Assembly (NCBI GenBank): GCA_028101445.1 | Contig: JAOHKR010000004.1 | Location: forward strand, 1 to 64,000 | Reading direction: 5' to 3' | Origin: Candidatus Pelagibacter sp. | GTDB lineage: Bacteria > Pseudomonadota > Alphaproteobacteria > Pelagibacterales > Pelagibacteraceae | Length of the DNA: 64,000 nucleotides | In this document: positions 33,182-44,691 of the stretch, piece by piece | How the letters are laid out: each line of letters begins with the position of its first letter | Position numbering within the stretch: the first letter of the stretch is position 1 | Notes under the pieces: generated by a model | Seen by the model: only the letters and a program-made list of their open reading frames with translations | Databases searched by the model: none | Told to the model about the DNA's origin: nothing | Position numbers and translations under genes: made by a program

Positions 33182-35947
33182 TTAATGGGCTTCACCCCAA
33201 TTAGACCCTGAATTAATACTTACTTCCAAGGGAATCGAAAACATATGATGATCTGAACTTGAGACGGACATCATTGCTTCTTTAATAACTTTTTTAATTT
33301 GATTTTCATCTTTAGCTAAGCATTCAAAAATTAATTCATCATGAATTTGAAGTAACATTTTTGCTTTGTTGTTTTCTTCTAAAATTTTATCAATTTTAAT
33401 CATGGCCAATCTAATTATATCAGCAGCAGATCCTTGAATTGGAGCATTAATTGCAGCTCTTTCTTGAAAGCTTCTTACGCTAAAATTCTTATCATTGATT
33501 CCCCTTAAATTAATTCTCCTTCCAAAAATATTAGTGACGTACCCTTGTTTTCTACAAATCTTAACGGTCGCGTTCATATACTCTTTGATTTCTGGAAATT
33601 TTTTAAAGTATGAATTAATAAAATCTAAAGCCTCTGTGTGAGAAACTGATATTTGTTTTGCCAAACCATATTGTGTGATTCCATATATGATACCAAAATT
33701 GATTGCTTTAGCTTTTCTTCTATAATCATCGCTAACTTTATTAATTGGAACACCAAATACCTGGCTTGCTGTTAGTGAATGAATGTCTTGATTATTTTTA
33801 AAAGCTTTTTTTAATTCTTTTACGTCCGCCATATCCGCAAGTATTCTCATCTCTATTTGATTATAATCAGCTGAAATCAAAAGATTATTTTTTTCTGCAA
33901 CAAATGCTTTTCTTATTTCTTTACCATCTAATGTTTTTATAGGTATATTTTGTAAATTTGGATCACTTGAAGCCAGCCTACCTGTATTTGTGGCAGCTAA
34001 TAAAAAAGAAGTGTGCACTCTTTTTGTTTTATTGTTGATGTGTTCTTGTAAAGCATCTGTGTACGTACTTTTGAGTTTAGATACTTGTCTCCACTCTAAA
34101 ATTAAATTAGGAAACTTATGGCCAGTAAGGGCAAGATCCTCTAGGATTTTAGCACTTGTTGCTAAACTTCCTTTTTTAGTTTTTTTCAATTTAGCAATTT
34201 TCAAATCATTATAGATTATTTCACCTAATTGCTTTGGTGATCCTATATTAAATTTTTTTCCTGAAATTTTATATATTTCTTTTTCAATTTTAATTAATCG
34301 TTCTTCAAATTTTTTTGAAAGTTTTTTTAAATAACCATCATCAACTTTAATTCCATTAGTTTCTAATTTTGATAAAATTTTGATCATTGGTTTTTCAAAG
34401 ATTTCATAAATTTTTTCTAATTTTTCTTCTGCAACTCTTTCTGATAAAATATTATATAATCTTAAAGTAACATCTGCATCTTCAGCAGCATATTCTGTAG
34501 CAGATTTTAAATCTACATCGGCAAACTTTAATTGCTTTTTTCCGGTACCAACTAAATCCTTATAAGAAATAGTTTTATGCCCAAGATGAATTTCGGACAA
34601 TGTATCCATGTTATGTCGATTATTTCCTGCATCTAAAGTATAAGATAATAACATCGTGTCCTCGACTGAATTTAATTCTATGCCATAATTTTTAAAAATG
34701 ATGAAATCATATTTTGTATTCTGACACACTTTTTTAATACTAGGATCCTCAAGAATAATTTTAAGCTTATCCAAAACTAAATTTTTTTTTAAACATTTAG
34801 TGTTCTTATGTCCTAGTGGTATATAAAAGGAAGCATTTGTGGCATAACTTATAGAGATTCCTATTAATTCAGCTTCTTGGGGATTTATTGATGAAGTTTC
34901 TGTATCAACTGCAATAATTGACTTTTCATTTAGATTCTTGATTAGCTCGTTTAATTCTTTCTCATTAATAATACTTTTATAAGATTTTGTATCGATCTTA
35001 GTTATTTTTTTTGATTTAATTTCTGAAGTAGAAATATCATTATTTGAGTCACCATAAAAACTAATTGCCTGGCTTAACAATCTATTAAATTCCATTTCCC
35101 TTAAAAATTCATAAAGTTTATCTTTATCTATATCTTTAATTAAGAACTCGTTTGGGTCATTTTTTACTGGTACATCCTCTTTTAATGTAACAAGTTTTTT
35201 ACTTAATAAGGCTTTATCTTTATTGGCTAATAATGTTTCTCTTCTTTTATTTTGAGGAATCTCGGAAGCTTTGCTTAAAAGTTTATCTAAATTTTTATAT
35301 TTATTAATTAGTTCTGCCGCAGTTTTAATTCCAATACCTGGAACACCGGGAACATTATCTGAAGAATCACCAGCAAGTGATTGCACATCGACTACTTGAT
35401 CAGGTTTGACCCCAAATTTTTCTATCACTTCCTTTTCCCCTATTACCTTACTTTTCATAGGATCAAACAACCTGACTTTATCAGAGACTAATTGCATTAA
35501 ATCTTTATCAGAAGAAATTACAGTTACTTTAGCGCCAGCTTCAGTAATCTGTTTTGCGTAGGTGGCTATCAGATCGTCAGCCTCATAATTAAGAAGTTCA
35601 ATTGAGGGTAAATTAAAAGCTTTAACTGATTTTCTAATGTACTCAAACTGAGGAGCTAAATCATCGGGTGCTTCGGTTCGGTTAGCTTTGTATTCGCTAT
35701 AAATATCATTTCTAAAATTTTTTCGCGCCGAGTCAAAAATTACAGCAAAGTGAGTGGGCTTATGTTTTGAATCATCAGATCTCACATCTTCTAAAAGCTT
35801 AAATAACATAGAACAAAAACCACTTACCGCTCCTGTTGGTAGACCATCACTTTTTCTAGATAAAGGTGGTAATGCGTAATAGGCTCTAAAAATATAACCT
35901 GAACCATCTATAAGATAAAAATGATCTGTTTTTTTTAATGAACTCAT
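33182..35947 (-). CDS. polA: DNA polymerase I
   Basis: A 921-residue three-domain repair polymerase. The 5'-3' exonuclease domain (1-290) has DGSGYIFRAYYALPP and VPGVPGIGIKTAAELI. The 3'-5' proofreading domain keeps its DxE motif (AVDTETSS near 346), so proofreading is probably active. The polymerase domain has TGRLASSDPNLQNIP, SADYNQIEMRILA (metal Asp), the O-helix around RRKAKAINFGIIYGI and QIHDELIFE (second metal Asp). Normal length. Its start faces the ABC ATPase gene across 43 nt. Confidence 0.97.
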   Translation of the reverse strand: MSSLKKTDHFYLIDGSGYIFRAYYALPPLSRKSDGLPTGAVSGFCSMLFKLLEDVRSDDSKHKPTHFAVIFDSARKNFRNDIYSEYKANRTEAPDDLAPQFEYIRKSVKAFNLPSIELLNYEADDLIATYAKQITEAGAKVTVISSDKDLMQLVSDKVRLFDPMKSKVIGEKEVIEKFGVKPDQVVDVQSLAGDSSDNVPGVPGIGIKTAAELINKYKNLDKLLSKASEIPQNKRRETLLANKDKALLSKKLVTLKEDVPVKNDPNEFLIKDIDKDKLYEFLREMEFNRLLSQAISFYGDSNNDISTSEIKSKKITKIDTKSYKSIINEKELNELIKNLNEKSIIAVDTETSSINPQEAELIGISISYATNASFYIPLGHKNTKCLKKNLVLDKLKIILEDPSIKKVCQNTKYDFIIFKNYGIELNSVEDTMLLSYTLDAGNNRHNMDTLSEIHLGHKTISYKDLVGTGKKQLKFADVDLKSATEYAAEDADVTLRLYNILSERVAEEKLEKIYEIFEKPMIKILSKLETNGIKVDDGYLKKLSKKFEERLIKIEKEIYKISGKKFNIGSPKQLGEIIYNDLKIAKLKKTKKGSLATSAKILEDLALTGHKFPNLILEWRQVSKLKSTYTDALQEHINNKTKRVHTSFLLAATNTGRLASSDPNLQNIPIKTLDGKEIRKAFVAEKNNLLISADYNQIEMRILADMADVKELKKAFKNNQDIHSLTASQVFGVPINKVSDDYRRKAKAINFGIIYGITQYGLAKQISVSHTEALDFINSYFKKFPEIKEYMNATVKICRKQGYVTNIFGRRINLRGINDKNFSVRSFQERAAINAPIQGSAADIIRLAMIKIDKILEENNKAKMLLQIHDELIFECLAKDENQIKKVIKEAMMSVSSSDHHMFSIPLEVSINSGSNWGEAH

Positions 35948-35990
35948 ATATATATATTACATTGATTTCTTACCTATAATTAAAAAAACT

Positions 35991-36920
35991 ATGATTAAAA
36001 ATGCTTTAACTGTTGAAAATCTTACAAAGGTTTATTTAGATTCTAAAACAAAAAAAGAAAACAAAGCGCTCTCAAATTTGAATTTTAACGTAAAGCAAGG
36101 AGAAGTGTTCGGATTACTTGGTCCCAATGGTGCAGGTAAGACCACTTTTCTAAGTATCTTAGGTGGAACAGTAACTAAAACAAGTGGTAGTGTTAATGTG
36201 TGGGGTTTTAATTTAGACCAAAACCCACGCCAGGTAAAAGCATCAATAGGAATAGTACCTCAAGAAGTAAACTTAGATGCGTTTTTTAGCCCACACAAAC
36301 TACTTGAGTTACAAGCTGGACTATATGGAATAAAAAAAAAAGATAGGATAACTGACTTAATTCTTAAAATGGTTGCCTTAGAGGATAAAGCTAACGCTTA
36401 CTCTAGAAGTCTCTCTGGCGGTATGAAAAGAAGACTTCTGATTGCAAAAGCAATGGTACATCAACCTCCAATTTTAATACTAGACGAACCAACAGCAGGT
36501 GTGGATGTTGAGTTAAGAAATATTCTTTGGAAAAATGTAAAAGAACTTAACAAAGAAGGTGTTACAATTATTTTAACGACCCATTATCTTTTAGAAGCTC
36601 AAGAGATGTGTGACCGCATAGCTATAATTGATAAAGGAAATTTAGTAGCTTTAGATACCACACAAAAATTACTTGAAAGAATTCAAACTAAAAAAATAAA
36701 TTTTACGGTTAAAGATGTTAATATAAATAAATCATTATTGATCAAGGGTATTAAATTAAAAATTATTTCAAAAAATCTTATTTCAGCTACTTATGAAAAG
36801 GGGTCATTAGATTTAAGAGAGATGATTAATTATTTGAACCAAAATGAGATTAAAATTGAGGATATATCTACAGAAGAAGGTGATTTAGAAGATGTTTTTG
36901 TTCAACTAACAAAACACTAG
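35991..36920 (+). CDS. ABC transporter ATP-binding protein, YadG-like
   Basis: An ABC-2-type ATPase with Walker A LLGPNGAGKTT near 44, the signature LSGGMKRRLLIAKAM near 140, Walker B ILILDEPTAGVD near 160 and TTHYLLEAQEMC near 190. A C-terminal extension to 309 residues matches E. coli YadG in length and composition. YadG is paired with the permease YadH, but here the next gene is bioY and no permease is visible in the window. The membrane partner must be encoded elsewhere or be lost. Confidence 0.9.
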   Translation: MIKNALTVENLTKVYLDSKTKKENKALSNLNFNVKQGEVFGLLGPNGAGKTTFLSILGGTVTKTSGSVNVWGFNLDQNPRQVKASIGIVPQEVNLDAFFSPHKLLELQAGLYGIKKKDRITDLILKMVALEDKANAYSRSLSGGMKRRLLIAKAMVHQPPILILDEPTAGVDVELRNILWKNVKELNKEGVTIILTTHYLLEAQEMCDRIAIIDKGNLVALDTTQKLLERIQTKKINFTVKDVNINKSLLIKGIKLKIISKNLISATYEKGSLDLREMINYLNQNEIKIEDISTEEGDLEDVFVQLTKH

Positions 36921-36951
36921 ATTTTGTCAAAAAAAAAGTTAAATTAGTATT

Positions 36952-37503
36952 ATGGAATTTACAGGAAATTTAAAGCACACTAAATTAATTAAATACATAT
37001 TCGTTGCTTTGTTGGGTAGCATAATTTTAGCTATCTCATCTAAAATAAAAATCCCTTTTTATCCGGTGCCGATGACAATGCAAACTTTCGCGATATTAGT
37101 GATAGGCATAGGTTTTGGCTGGAAACTTGGAGTAGCGACTGTTGCTTTGTATTTATTTGAAGGAATAATTGGTCTACCGGTATTTTCTGGATCACCTGAA
37201 AAAGGAATAGGGATAGCTTACTTTACGGGACCTACAATGGGTTATTTATTGGGTTTTCTTGCAACAGTATATGTTTCAGGTAAATTTGTTTTTGATAACA
37301 ATATAATTAAAAATTTTTTAAAATTGTTTTTTGCAACAAGTCTGATTTATATTTTAGGAGTGTTATGGCTTGGTATTTTAATAGGTTGGGATAAGCCAAT
37401 TTTACAATTGGGTGTACAACCCTTTCTATTAGCTGAATTGTTCAAAATTTTAATAGCAACTTTAGCTATTAACCAAATCAGAAAAATTAAAAATTTAATT
37501 TAA
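36952..37503 (+). CDS. bioY: Biotin transporter BioY
   Basis: The substrate-binding S-component of a biotin uptake system with about six membrane helices in 183 residues. Family signatures are IPFYPVPMTMQTFAILVIG near 35 and GPTMGYLLGFLATVY near 90. No bioM or bioN energy-coupling genes are present nearby. Some alphaproteobacterial BioY proteins are known to work without them, so solo transport is plausible. Many SAR11 relatives need external biotin, which would fit a retained transporter, but auxotrophy cannot be judged from this window. Confidence 0.93.
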   Translation: MEFTGNLKHTKLIKYIFVALLGSIILAISSKIKIPFYPVPMTMQTFAILVIGIGFGWKLGVATVALYLFEGIIGLPVFSGSPEKGIGIAYFTGPTMGYLLGFLATVYVSGKFVFDNNIIKNFLKLFFATSLIYILGVLWLGILIGWDKPILQLGVQPFLLAELFKILIATLAINQIRKIKNLI

Positions 37504-37504
37504 A

Positions 37505-38077
37505 TTACCTTGGAGATCTTTTAGAGAGTATTCTTTGTAGAGTTCTTCTGTGCATCTTAAGCCTTCTTGCAGTTTCAGAAACATTCCTATTGCAAAGTTC
37601 AAATACTCGGTGGATGTGTTCCCACTTAACTCTATCGGCTGACATGGGGTTTTCTGGAGGTTTGGCTTTAGACTCTGGTGAAGCTAACAATGCCGATTCA
37701 ATATCATCTGCATCTACTGGTTTTGCAATGTAATCTATAGCACCTGCTTTAACAGCTGCTACAGCTGTAGGTAGATTCCCGTATCCCGTTAACATTACTA
37801 TTCTGCTATCTTTTTTATTTTTAGTAAGCTCTTTTATAACATCAAGTCCATTTCCATCCTCAAGCCTTAGATCCACACATGCAAAGGCTGGAGGTGAAGT
37901 TTTAACAATATTAAGGCCTTCCAACACCGTTTTTGCCTCTTTTACTTGAAAACCTTTCTTTTCCATAGCTCTTGCAAGCCTTCCTCTTAAAGGGTCATCA
38001 TCATCTAGAATAAGTAGTGATTTATCCTTAAACTCCGATAAATTTAATTGGTCTGGTAGATTTTTTTGAGCTCTCAT
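37505..38077 (-). CDS. regA: RegA/PrrA/ActR-type response regulator
   Basis: The redox-responsive alphaproteobacterial regulator. The receiver domain has LLILDDDDPLRGRLARAM near 18-35, the phosphorylated Asp in CVDLRLEDGNGLD near 66 and a Lys in YIAKPVDADD near 115. The C-terminal Fis-like helix-turn-helix VSETARRLKMHRRTLQRIL is close to the RegA/ActR consensus. The start is ATG 38077; an in-frame TTG at 38107 would add 10 unconserved residues. Its partner RegB lies 3.3 kb away. Confidence 0.9.
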   Translation of the reverse strand: MRAQKNLPDQLNLSEFKDKSLLILDDDDPLRGRLARAMEKKGFQVKEAKTVLEGLNIVKTSPPAFACVDLRLEDGNGLDVIKELTKNKKDSRIVMLTGYGNLPTAVAAVKAGAIDYIAKPVDADDIESALLASPESKAKPPENPMSADRVKWEHIHRVFELCNRNVSETARRLKMHRRTLQRILSKRSPR

Positions 38078-38175
38078 ACGATTATCATATGGGTATTGTA
38101 GACACAATTACAACAGTTAAGAGTGACTTTTTTTCTTTACATAAAGTAAAAAAAACCGTAAACGCAAATTATATA

Positions 38176-38207
38176 AGATTTTTTTTATTAAATTTTTTAA
38201 AAAATCT
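38176..38207 (+). other. AT-rich inverted repeat in the leader of the polyamine operon
   Basis: AGATTTTTT (38176-38184) and AAAAAATCT (38199-38207) pair perfectly with a 14-nt loop in the 158-nt gap between regA and the decarboxylase gene. The first strong ribosome-binding site, GAGGG at 38222-38226, lies 9 nt before ATG 38236. The gap is long for this genome and probably carries promoters for both divergent genes. The repeat is almost pure A/T and could be chance. Confidence 0.35.
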
Positions 38208-38235
38208 TTGTGTAAACAAACGAGGGACACATGAA

Positions 38236-39417
38236 ATGCGAAAATTTAAATCAGTTAACGAATTAGTTAACACATTAAAACCTGATAATCCCGTATACTG
38301 TATACGGCTAGAACAAGTAAAAAAATCTGTTTCATTTTTTAGAGAAAATTTTCCAGGTAAAATTTTATACGCCGTAAAAACTAATCCCCACGAAAATATA
38401 ATAAGACAAATTATATCAAATGGCATTAAAGACTTTGATGTCGCTTCTTTAGCTGAAATTAAATTAATCAAAAAAATAAATTCAGAAGTTAATTTGCACT
38501 TTATGCATACTATTAAAAGTAAGGAGAGTATCTCATCTGCTTATTTCGATTACGGTGTAAGAAACTTCTCACTAGATAATAAAGATGAATTAAGAAAAAT
38601 ACTTGAAGCAACTAAGCAAGCAAAAGATTTAAAATTATTTGTAAGAATAGCGATTTCAAACGAACATGCTGAAATAGATTTATCTAGAAAATTCGGTGCT
38701 TTACCCTCTGAAGCTTTAGGACTTGTCAGATTATGCAAAGAACACTCTGTAATGCTTGGAATAAGTTTTCATGTTGGCTCACAATGTATGGAAAAAATTT
38801 CTTACACTAAAGGTATACGTGAAATAGGGAATATCATAAAAAAAACAAAAATTGTTCCAGATATAATTAATATTGGTGGAGGGTTTCCTTCAATTTATCC
38901 GGATTTAAAACCAGAGCCACTTATTAGATACATGGAAGAAATTAAAAAAGGAATTAAGAATTTAAAATTAAATAAACTTCCAGAAATCATGTGTGAGCCG
39001 GGAAGAGCCATTGTAGCAGAGAGTGGTTCAACTATTGCAAAAGTTATTTTAAGAAAAAAACAAAACTTATATATAAATGATGGCACTTATGGATCTTTAT
39101 TTGATGCAGGTGTTCCTAATTTTGTTTTTCCTTCTAAAATGATTACGGATGGAAGAGTGCAGTCTAAAAAATTAACCGCTTTTAGTTTCTTTGGCCCAAC
39201 ATGTGATAGTTTGGATTATATGAAAGGTCCTTTCTTATTACCTAACAATATTAAAGAGGGAGACTATATAGAATTAGGACAACTTGGTGCCTATGGTTTA
39301 ACATTTAGAACAAACTTTAATGGTTTTTTTTCTAATGAAATATTTGAAGTAGACGATAAGCCGATTATGTCTTCTTACGAAGGATCAAATGAAAAAGTTG
39401 ATTCTTTAGTTGCTTGA
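38236..39417 (+). CDS. Type III PLP-dependent decarboxylase (ornithine/lysine decarboxylase family)
   Basis: Makes putrescine from ornithine (or cadaverine from lysine). The alanine-racemase-like barrel has the PLP lysine at Lys48 (LYAVKTNPHENI), the HVGSQC loop near 178, NIGGGFPS near 213, CEPGRAIVAESG near 255 and the second-subunit Cys in FFGPTCDSLD near 322. These match eukaryote-like ornithine decarboxylase. ATG 38236 is chosen for its GAGGG site; the open frame extends upstream without conserved sequence. It overlaps the next gene as TGATG. Confidence 0.92.
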   Translation: MRKFKSVNELVNTLKPDNPVYCIRLEQVKKSVSFFRENFPGKILYAVKTNPHENIIRQIISNGIKDFDVASLAEIKLIKKINSEVNLHFMHTIKSKESISSAYFDYGVRNFSLDNKDELRKILEATKQAKDLKLFVRIAISNEHAEIDLSRKFGALPSEALGLVRLCKEHSVMLGISFHVGSQCMEKISYTKGIREIGNIIKKTKIVPDIINIGGGFPSIYPDLKPEPLIRYMEEIKKGIKNLKLNKLPEIMCEPGRAIVAESGSTIAKVILRKKQNLYINDGTYGSLFDAGVPNFVFPSKMITDGRVQSKKLTAFSFFGPTCDSLDYMKGPFLLPNNIKEGDYIELGQLGAYGLTFRTNFNGFFSNEIFEVDDKPIMSSYEGSNEKVDSLVA

Positions 39418-40463
39418 TGGACAAAAAAAATAGTCCTAACATGGGACACAACAAAAAAAAGCTCCTTAATAATCCTGTCGAACATATTGATATTAAATCG
39501 TTTGATGCAAGAAAAATAATTGATGGCATGAGTAAAATGTCATTTACCTCTCGTGATACAGCTAGAGCAGCTGGAATTTATAATGAAATGCTTGCTGATA
39601 AAGACTGTTCGATTTTTTTAACGTTAGCTGGATCAACGTCAGCTGGTGGATGTATGAATTTATATTCAGAACTTGTTAAAAATAATATGGTTGATGCTAT
39701 TGTTGCTACTGGTGCGTCTATTATTGACATGGATTTTTTTGAAGCTTTAGGATTTAAACATTACCAAGGTTCTCAGTTTCAAGATGATACAGAGTTAAGA
39801 AATAATTATATTGATAGAATTTATGATACTTACATCGATGAAGAAGAGCTACAGGCATGTGATAAAGCTATATGCGACGTAGCTAATACTCTAAAGCCTA
39901 GAGCATACACTTCAAGAGAGTTCATTAAAGAACTTGGCAAATATTTAAAAACTCATGGGAAAAAGAAAGATTCTCTTATTGAAACTGCTTATGACAATAA
40001 TGTACCAATTTTTTGTCCGGCCTTTACAGACAGTTCGGCAGGTTTTGGTCTAGTAATGCATCAAGAACAAAATCCAGAAAAACATATGACTATAGATTCA
40101 ATTAGAGAATTTAGAGAATTAACTGAAATTAAATTACAATCTAAGCAATCTGGTTTGTTAATGATTGGAGGAGGCGTTCCAAAAAACTTTATTCAGGATA
40201 CTGTAGTTTGTGCTGAGCTACTTGGTAAAAAAGTAGACATGCATAAATACGCAGTTCAAATCACTGTTGCAGACACTCGAGATGGTGCTTGTAGTAGTTC
40301 AACTTTAAAAGAGGCTAGCTCGTGGGGCAAGGTTGATGTAACAAAAGAACAAATGGTATTTGCTGAAGCAACAAGTGTATTACCCTTGATTGCAAGCGAT
40401 GCTTACCATCGATCGAATTGGAAAAATAGAGATAAAAAAAACTTCTCAAAAATATTTAAATAA
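39417..40463 (+). CDS. Deoxyhypusine synthase-like protein (probable polyamine biosynthesis enzyme)
   Basis: 348 residues of the deoxyhypusine synthase (DHS) family, which moves an aminobutyl group from spermidine through an enzyme-imine on a lysine. The catalytic-lysine region EASSWGKVDV near 300-308 is conserved. NAD-site-like segments are LAGSTSAGG near 62, ATGASIID near 98 and IGGGVPKNF near 245. Bacteria do not have eIF5A, the eukaryotic acceptor, so a free polyamine such as putrescine is the likely acceptor, giving homospermidine. That product is inference. Operon position after a decarboxylase supports a polyamine role. Confidence 0.88.
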   Translation: MDKKNSPNMGHNKKKLLNNPVEHIDIKSFDARKIIDGMSKMSFTSRDTARAAGIYNEMLADKDCSIFLTLAGSTSAGGCMNLYSELVKNNMVDAIVATGASIIDMDFFEALGFKHYQGSQFQDDTELRNNYIDRIYDTYIDEEELQACDKAICDVANTLKPRAYTSREFIKELGKYLKTHGKKKDSLIETAYDNNVPIFCPAFTDSSAGFGLVMHQEQNPEKHMTIDSIREFRELTEIKLQSKQSGLLMIGGGVPKNFIQDTVVCAELLGKKVDMHKYAVQITVADTRDGACSSSTLKEASSWGKVDVTKEQMVFAEATSVLPLIASDAYHRSNWKNRDKKNFSKIFK

Positions 40464-41348
40464 GTGGAATATCTTTCAAATAAAAATGGTTTTCTTGGTA
40501 TTGATAACAAGGTAACTTTTAAAGAAAAAGTTGTAGTTGTTCCCTTTGGATTAGAAAAAACAGTTAGTTACGGGGGTGGAACTAAAAATGGACCTAAAGA
40601 AATCATTAAAGCCTCTCATCAAGTTGAGCTTTATGATGAAGAATTAAAGTGTGAGCCTTATAAAAAAATAGGTATCAAAACTTTAAAACCATTTAATATT
40701 GATAAAAATATTAAAAAAGCACTTAATAATATGTCTAAAATAAATCAAAAAATTTTAGATAAAAAGATTTTTCCAATGACCTTTGGCGGAGAACATTCAA
40801 TTACTCCAGGGTGTATAGCTCCTTTTGTGAAAAAATATAAAAAAATTTGTTTATTACACTTTGATGCACATGCGGATTTAAGAGAAAGTTATAATGGTGA
40901 AAAATTTTCACACGCTTCAGCGATCAGAAGGTGCTTAGATTTTAAAAATGTATCGGTCATTTCTTTTGGCATCAGAAATATTTCTAAAGATGAAATACCC
41001 TTTTTAAAAAAAAATAAACAAAGAATAAATATTTTTTGGGCCAAGGATAAATCGGACTGGGACTTAAAAAAATTTAAAAAAATGATAAAAAATAAAAATG
41101 TATATCTTACATTTGATGTTGATGGGCTTGATTCTAGTATTATGCCAGCAACTGGAACTCCAGAACCAGGAGGGCTATTATGGGATGAAACTCTAAATAT
41201 TGTTAAAATTGCAGCAAAAAATTCTAATATTGTTGGTGCCGATGTAAATGAATTATCTCCAATTAAAGGATTTAATTCTTACAATTTCTTAGTTGCAAAA
41301 TTAGTATACAAAATTCTCTCTTACACATTTGAATTTAAACGTAAATAA
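40464..41348 (+). CDS. speB: Ureohydrolase, agmatinase family (SpeB-like)
   Basis: A manganese enzyme of the arginase/agmatinase family. Metal ligands are visible in FGGEHSITPG near 108, LHFDAHADLRE near 130 and TFDVDGLDSSIMPATGTPEPGG near 214. Agmatinase would yield putrescine plus urea, feeding the same pool as the decarboxylase. A guanidinobutyrase-like or carboxyaminopropylagmatine-type substrate is also possible. The start is GTG directly after the stop of the DHS-like gene. Length 294. It overlaps convergent regB by 14 nt. Confidence 0.9.
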   Translation: MEYLSNKNGFLGIDNKVTFKEKVVVVPFGLEKTVSYGGGTKNGPKEIIKASHQVELYDEELKCEPYKKIGIKTLKPFNIDKNIKKALNNMSKINQKILDKKIFPMTFGGEHSITPGCIAPFVKKYKKICLLHFDAHADLRESYNGEKFSHASAIRRCLDFKNVSVISFGIRNISKDEIPFLKKNKQRINIFWAKDKSDWDLKKFKKMIKNKNVYLTFDVDGLDSSIMPATGTPEPGGLLWDETLNIVKIAAKNSNIVGADVNELSPIKGFNSYNFLVAKLVYKILSYTFEFKRK

Positions 41349-42621
41349 AATTGTTTGGTATCCAGCTCAAGGTTACTTGAGCGCCTCCTAATTTGCTATT
41401 TCTCTTAAATTTTAAAATTGCGCCCTGTCTCTCTAATAATGTTTTTCCTAAAAATGTTCCAAGGCCTAGCCCAGAATTAGAACTTAATTCTTTTGATTTT
41501 GATTTAATGTAAGGTTCACCAATCTTATTTATTATATCTTCTGGAATACCTGGGCCATCATCGTATATTTTTATTTCTATTATTTTATCATTACTTTTCA
41601 AATTTATTTGGACTTTGCTCTTGGAAAATTTTATTGCGTTACCTATAAAATTTCTTAAACCATAAATTAATTCTGGGGTTCTTTGGATATTAATTTTATT
41701 TTGATCTTCATCTGTTAAAAGGTCAATATGTTTTGATGAGGTTTCTCTAAAAGAATTAATTATTTCCTCTAATAAATCTTCCATTCTTATAGAGCTTAAA
41801 AAGTTGTCTTCCTTAATCTGTTTTTTAGATATTTGCTTTAAAATTTCACTACATCTTTTTATTTGACTAATAAGTAAATCTACATCTTTAGAAATTTCTT
41901 TGTTGTTGCCTATTTCTTTTTTTAACTCTTTGGCCACAACACTAATTGTAGCTAAAGGAGTGCCAAGTGAATGTGCTGCCGCTGCCGCTTGCCCACCTAA
42001 TGACTCTAAGACATATTCTTTAGCAATAACCTCCTGTAATTTATTTAATGCTTCAGATCTTTTTTTAGTTTCTCCAGAAAATCTAATTCCGAAATAACTT
42101 AAAAATATTAATCCGATTAGGATTGATGTCAGCAAACCAAATTTATAAAAATTAGGAACATAAAATATGGTCTCGTCCATTCCAGGTAACGGTATATAAA
42201 AATGGCCAAGCAAAAATAACATAAATGAAGTTATTACACCTAATATTATAGTTGTGCCCATACTTAGAAAAGTTGAAGAAACTATAGCTGGTATAATTAA
42301 AAGGAAAGAGAATGGATTTAGTATTCCTCCTGTGAGATATAAAAGAGCACTTAACTGAATTAAATCATATAAAAGAAAAAATGAGGCATATGTATCCTTT
42401 AATTGATTTACTCTTATTTTAAATTGTAAGAAAAAATTAGTAGCTAGTCCTAAAAAAACTATTATATAACTTTCAATAATTGGAAACTCTAATTTTAAGT
42501 AGAAAAAAACAAAATTTATTGCAAAGAATTGGCCAAATATGGCTATATATCTAAGTATTGTAAGGGTGTTTTTATCAAGATTTAAATTCTCTTTGGTGCG
42601 AAAAAGAGTAGAAAAATCCAT
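41335..42621 (-). CDS. regB: RegB/PrrB-type redox sensor kinase
   Basis: Six membrane helices in the first 180 residues are followed by a kinase core. The H-box AAAAAHSLGTPLATISVVAK near 211-230 matches the RegB consensus (AAAAHELGTPL) with Ser after the His. ATP-site motifs are GLRNFIGNAIKFSKS near 320, DDGPGIP near 355 and GLGLGTFLGKTLLERQGA near 384. Length 428. The usual RegB redox Cys, expected near the H-box, is not obvious. Its regulator RegA is at 37.5 kb. Confidence 0.88.
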   Translation of the reverse strand: MDFSTLFRTKENLNLDKNTLTILRYIAIFGQFFAINFVFFYLKLEFPIIESYIIVFLGLATNFFLQFKIRVNQLKDTYASFFLLYDLIQLSALLYLTGGILNPFSFLLIIPAIVSSTFLSMGTTIILGVITSFMLFLLGHFYIPLPGMDETIFYVPNFYKFGLLTSILIGLIFLSYFGIRFSGETKKRSEALNKLQEVIAKEYVLESLGGQAAAAAHSLGTPLATISVVAKELKKEIGNNKEISKDVDLLISQIKRCSEILKQISKKQIKEDNFLSSIRMEDLLEEIINSFRETSSKHIDLLTDEDQNKINIQRTPELIYGLRNFIGNAIKFSKSKVQINLKSNDKIIEIKIYDDGPGIPEDIINKIGEPYIKSKSKELSSNSGLGLGTFLGKTLLERQGAILKFKRNSKLGGAQVTLSWIPNNFIYV

Positions 42622-42627
42622 AAGTAT

Positions 42628-44691
<2,064 letters not shown>

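Noticed and set aside
38089..38235. 49-residue N-terminal extension of the decarboxylase
   Set aside because: No family counterpart; the GAGGG site and ATG 38236 give the usual start, and the extension would overlap the regA promoter region.
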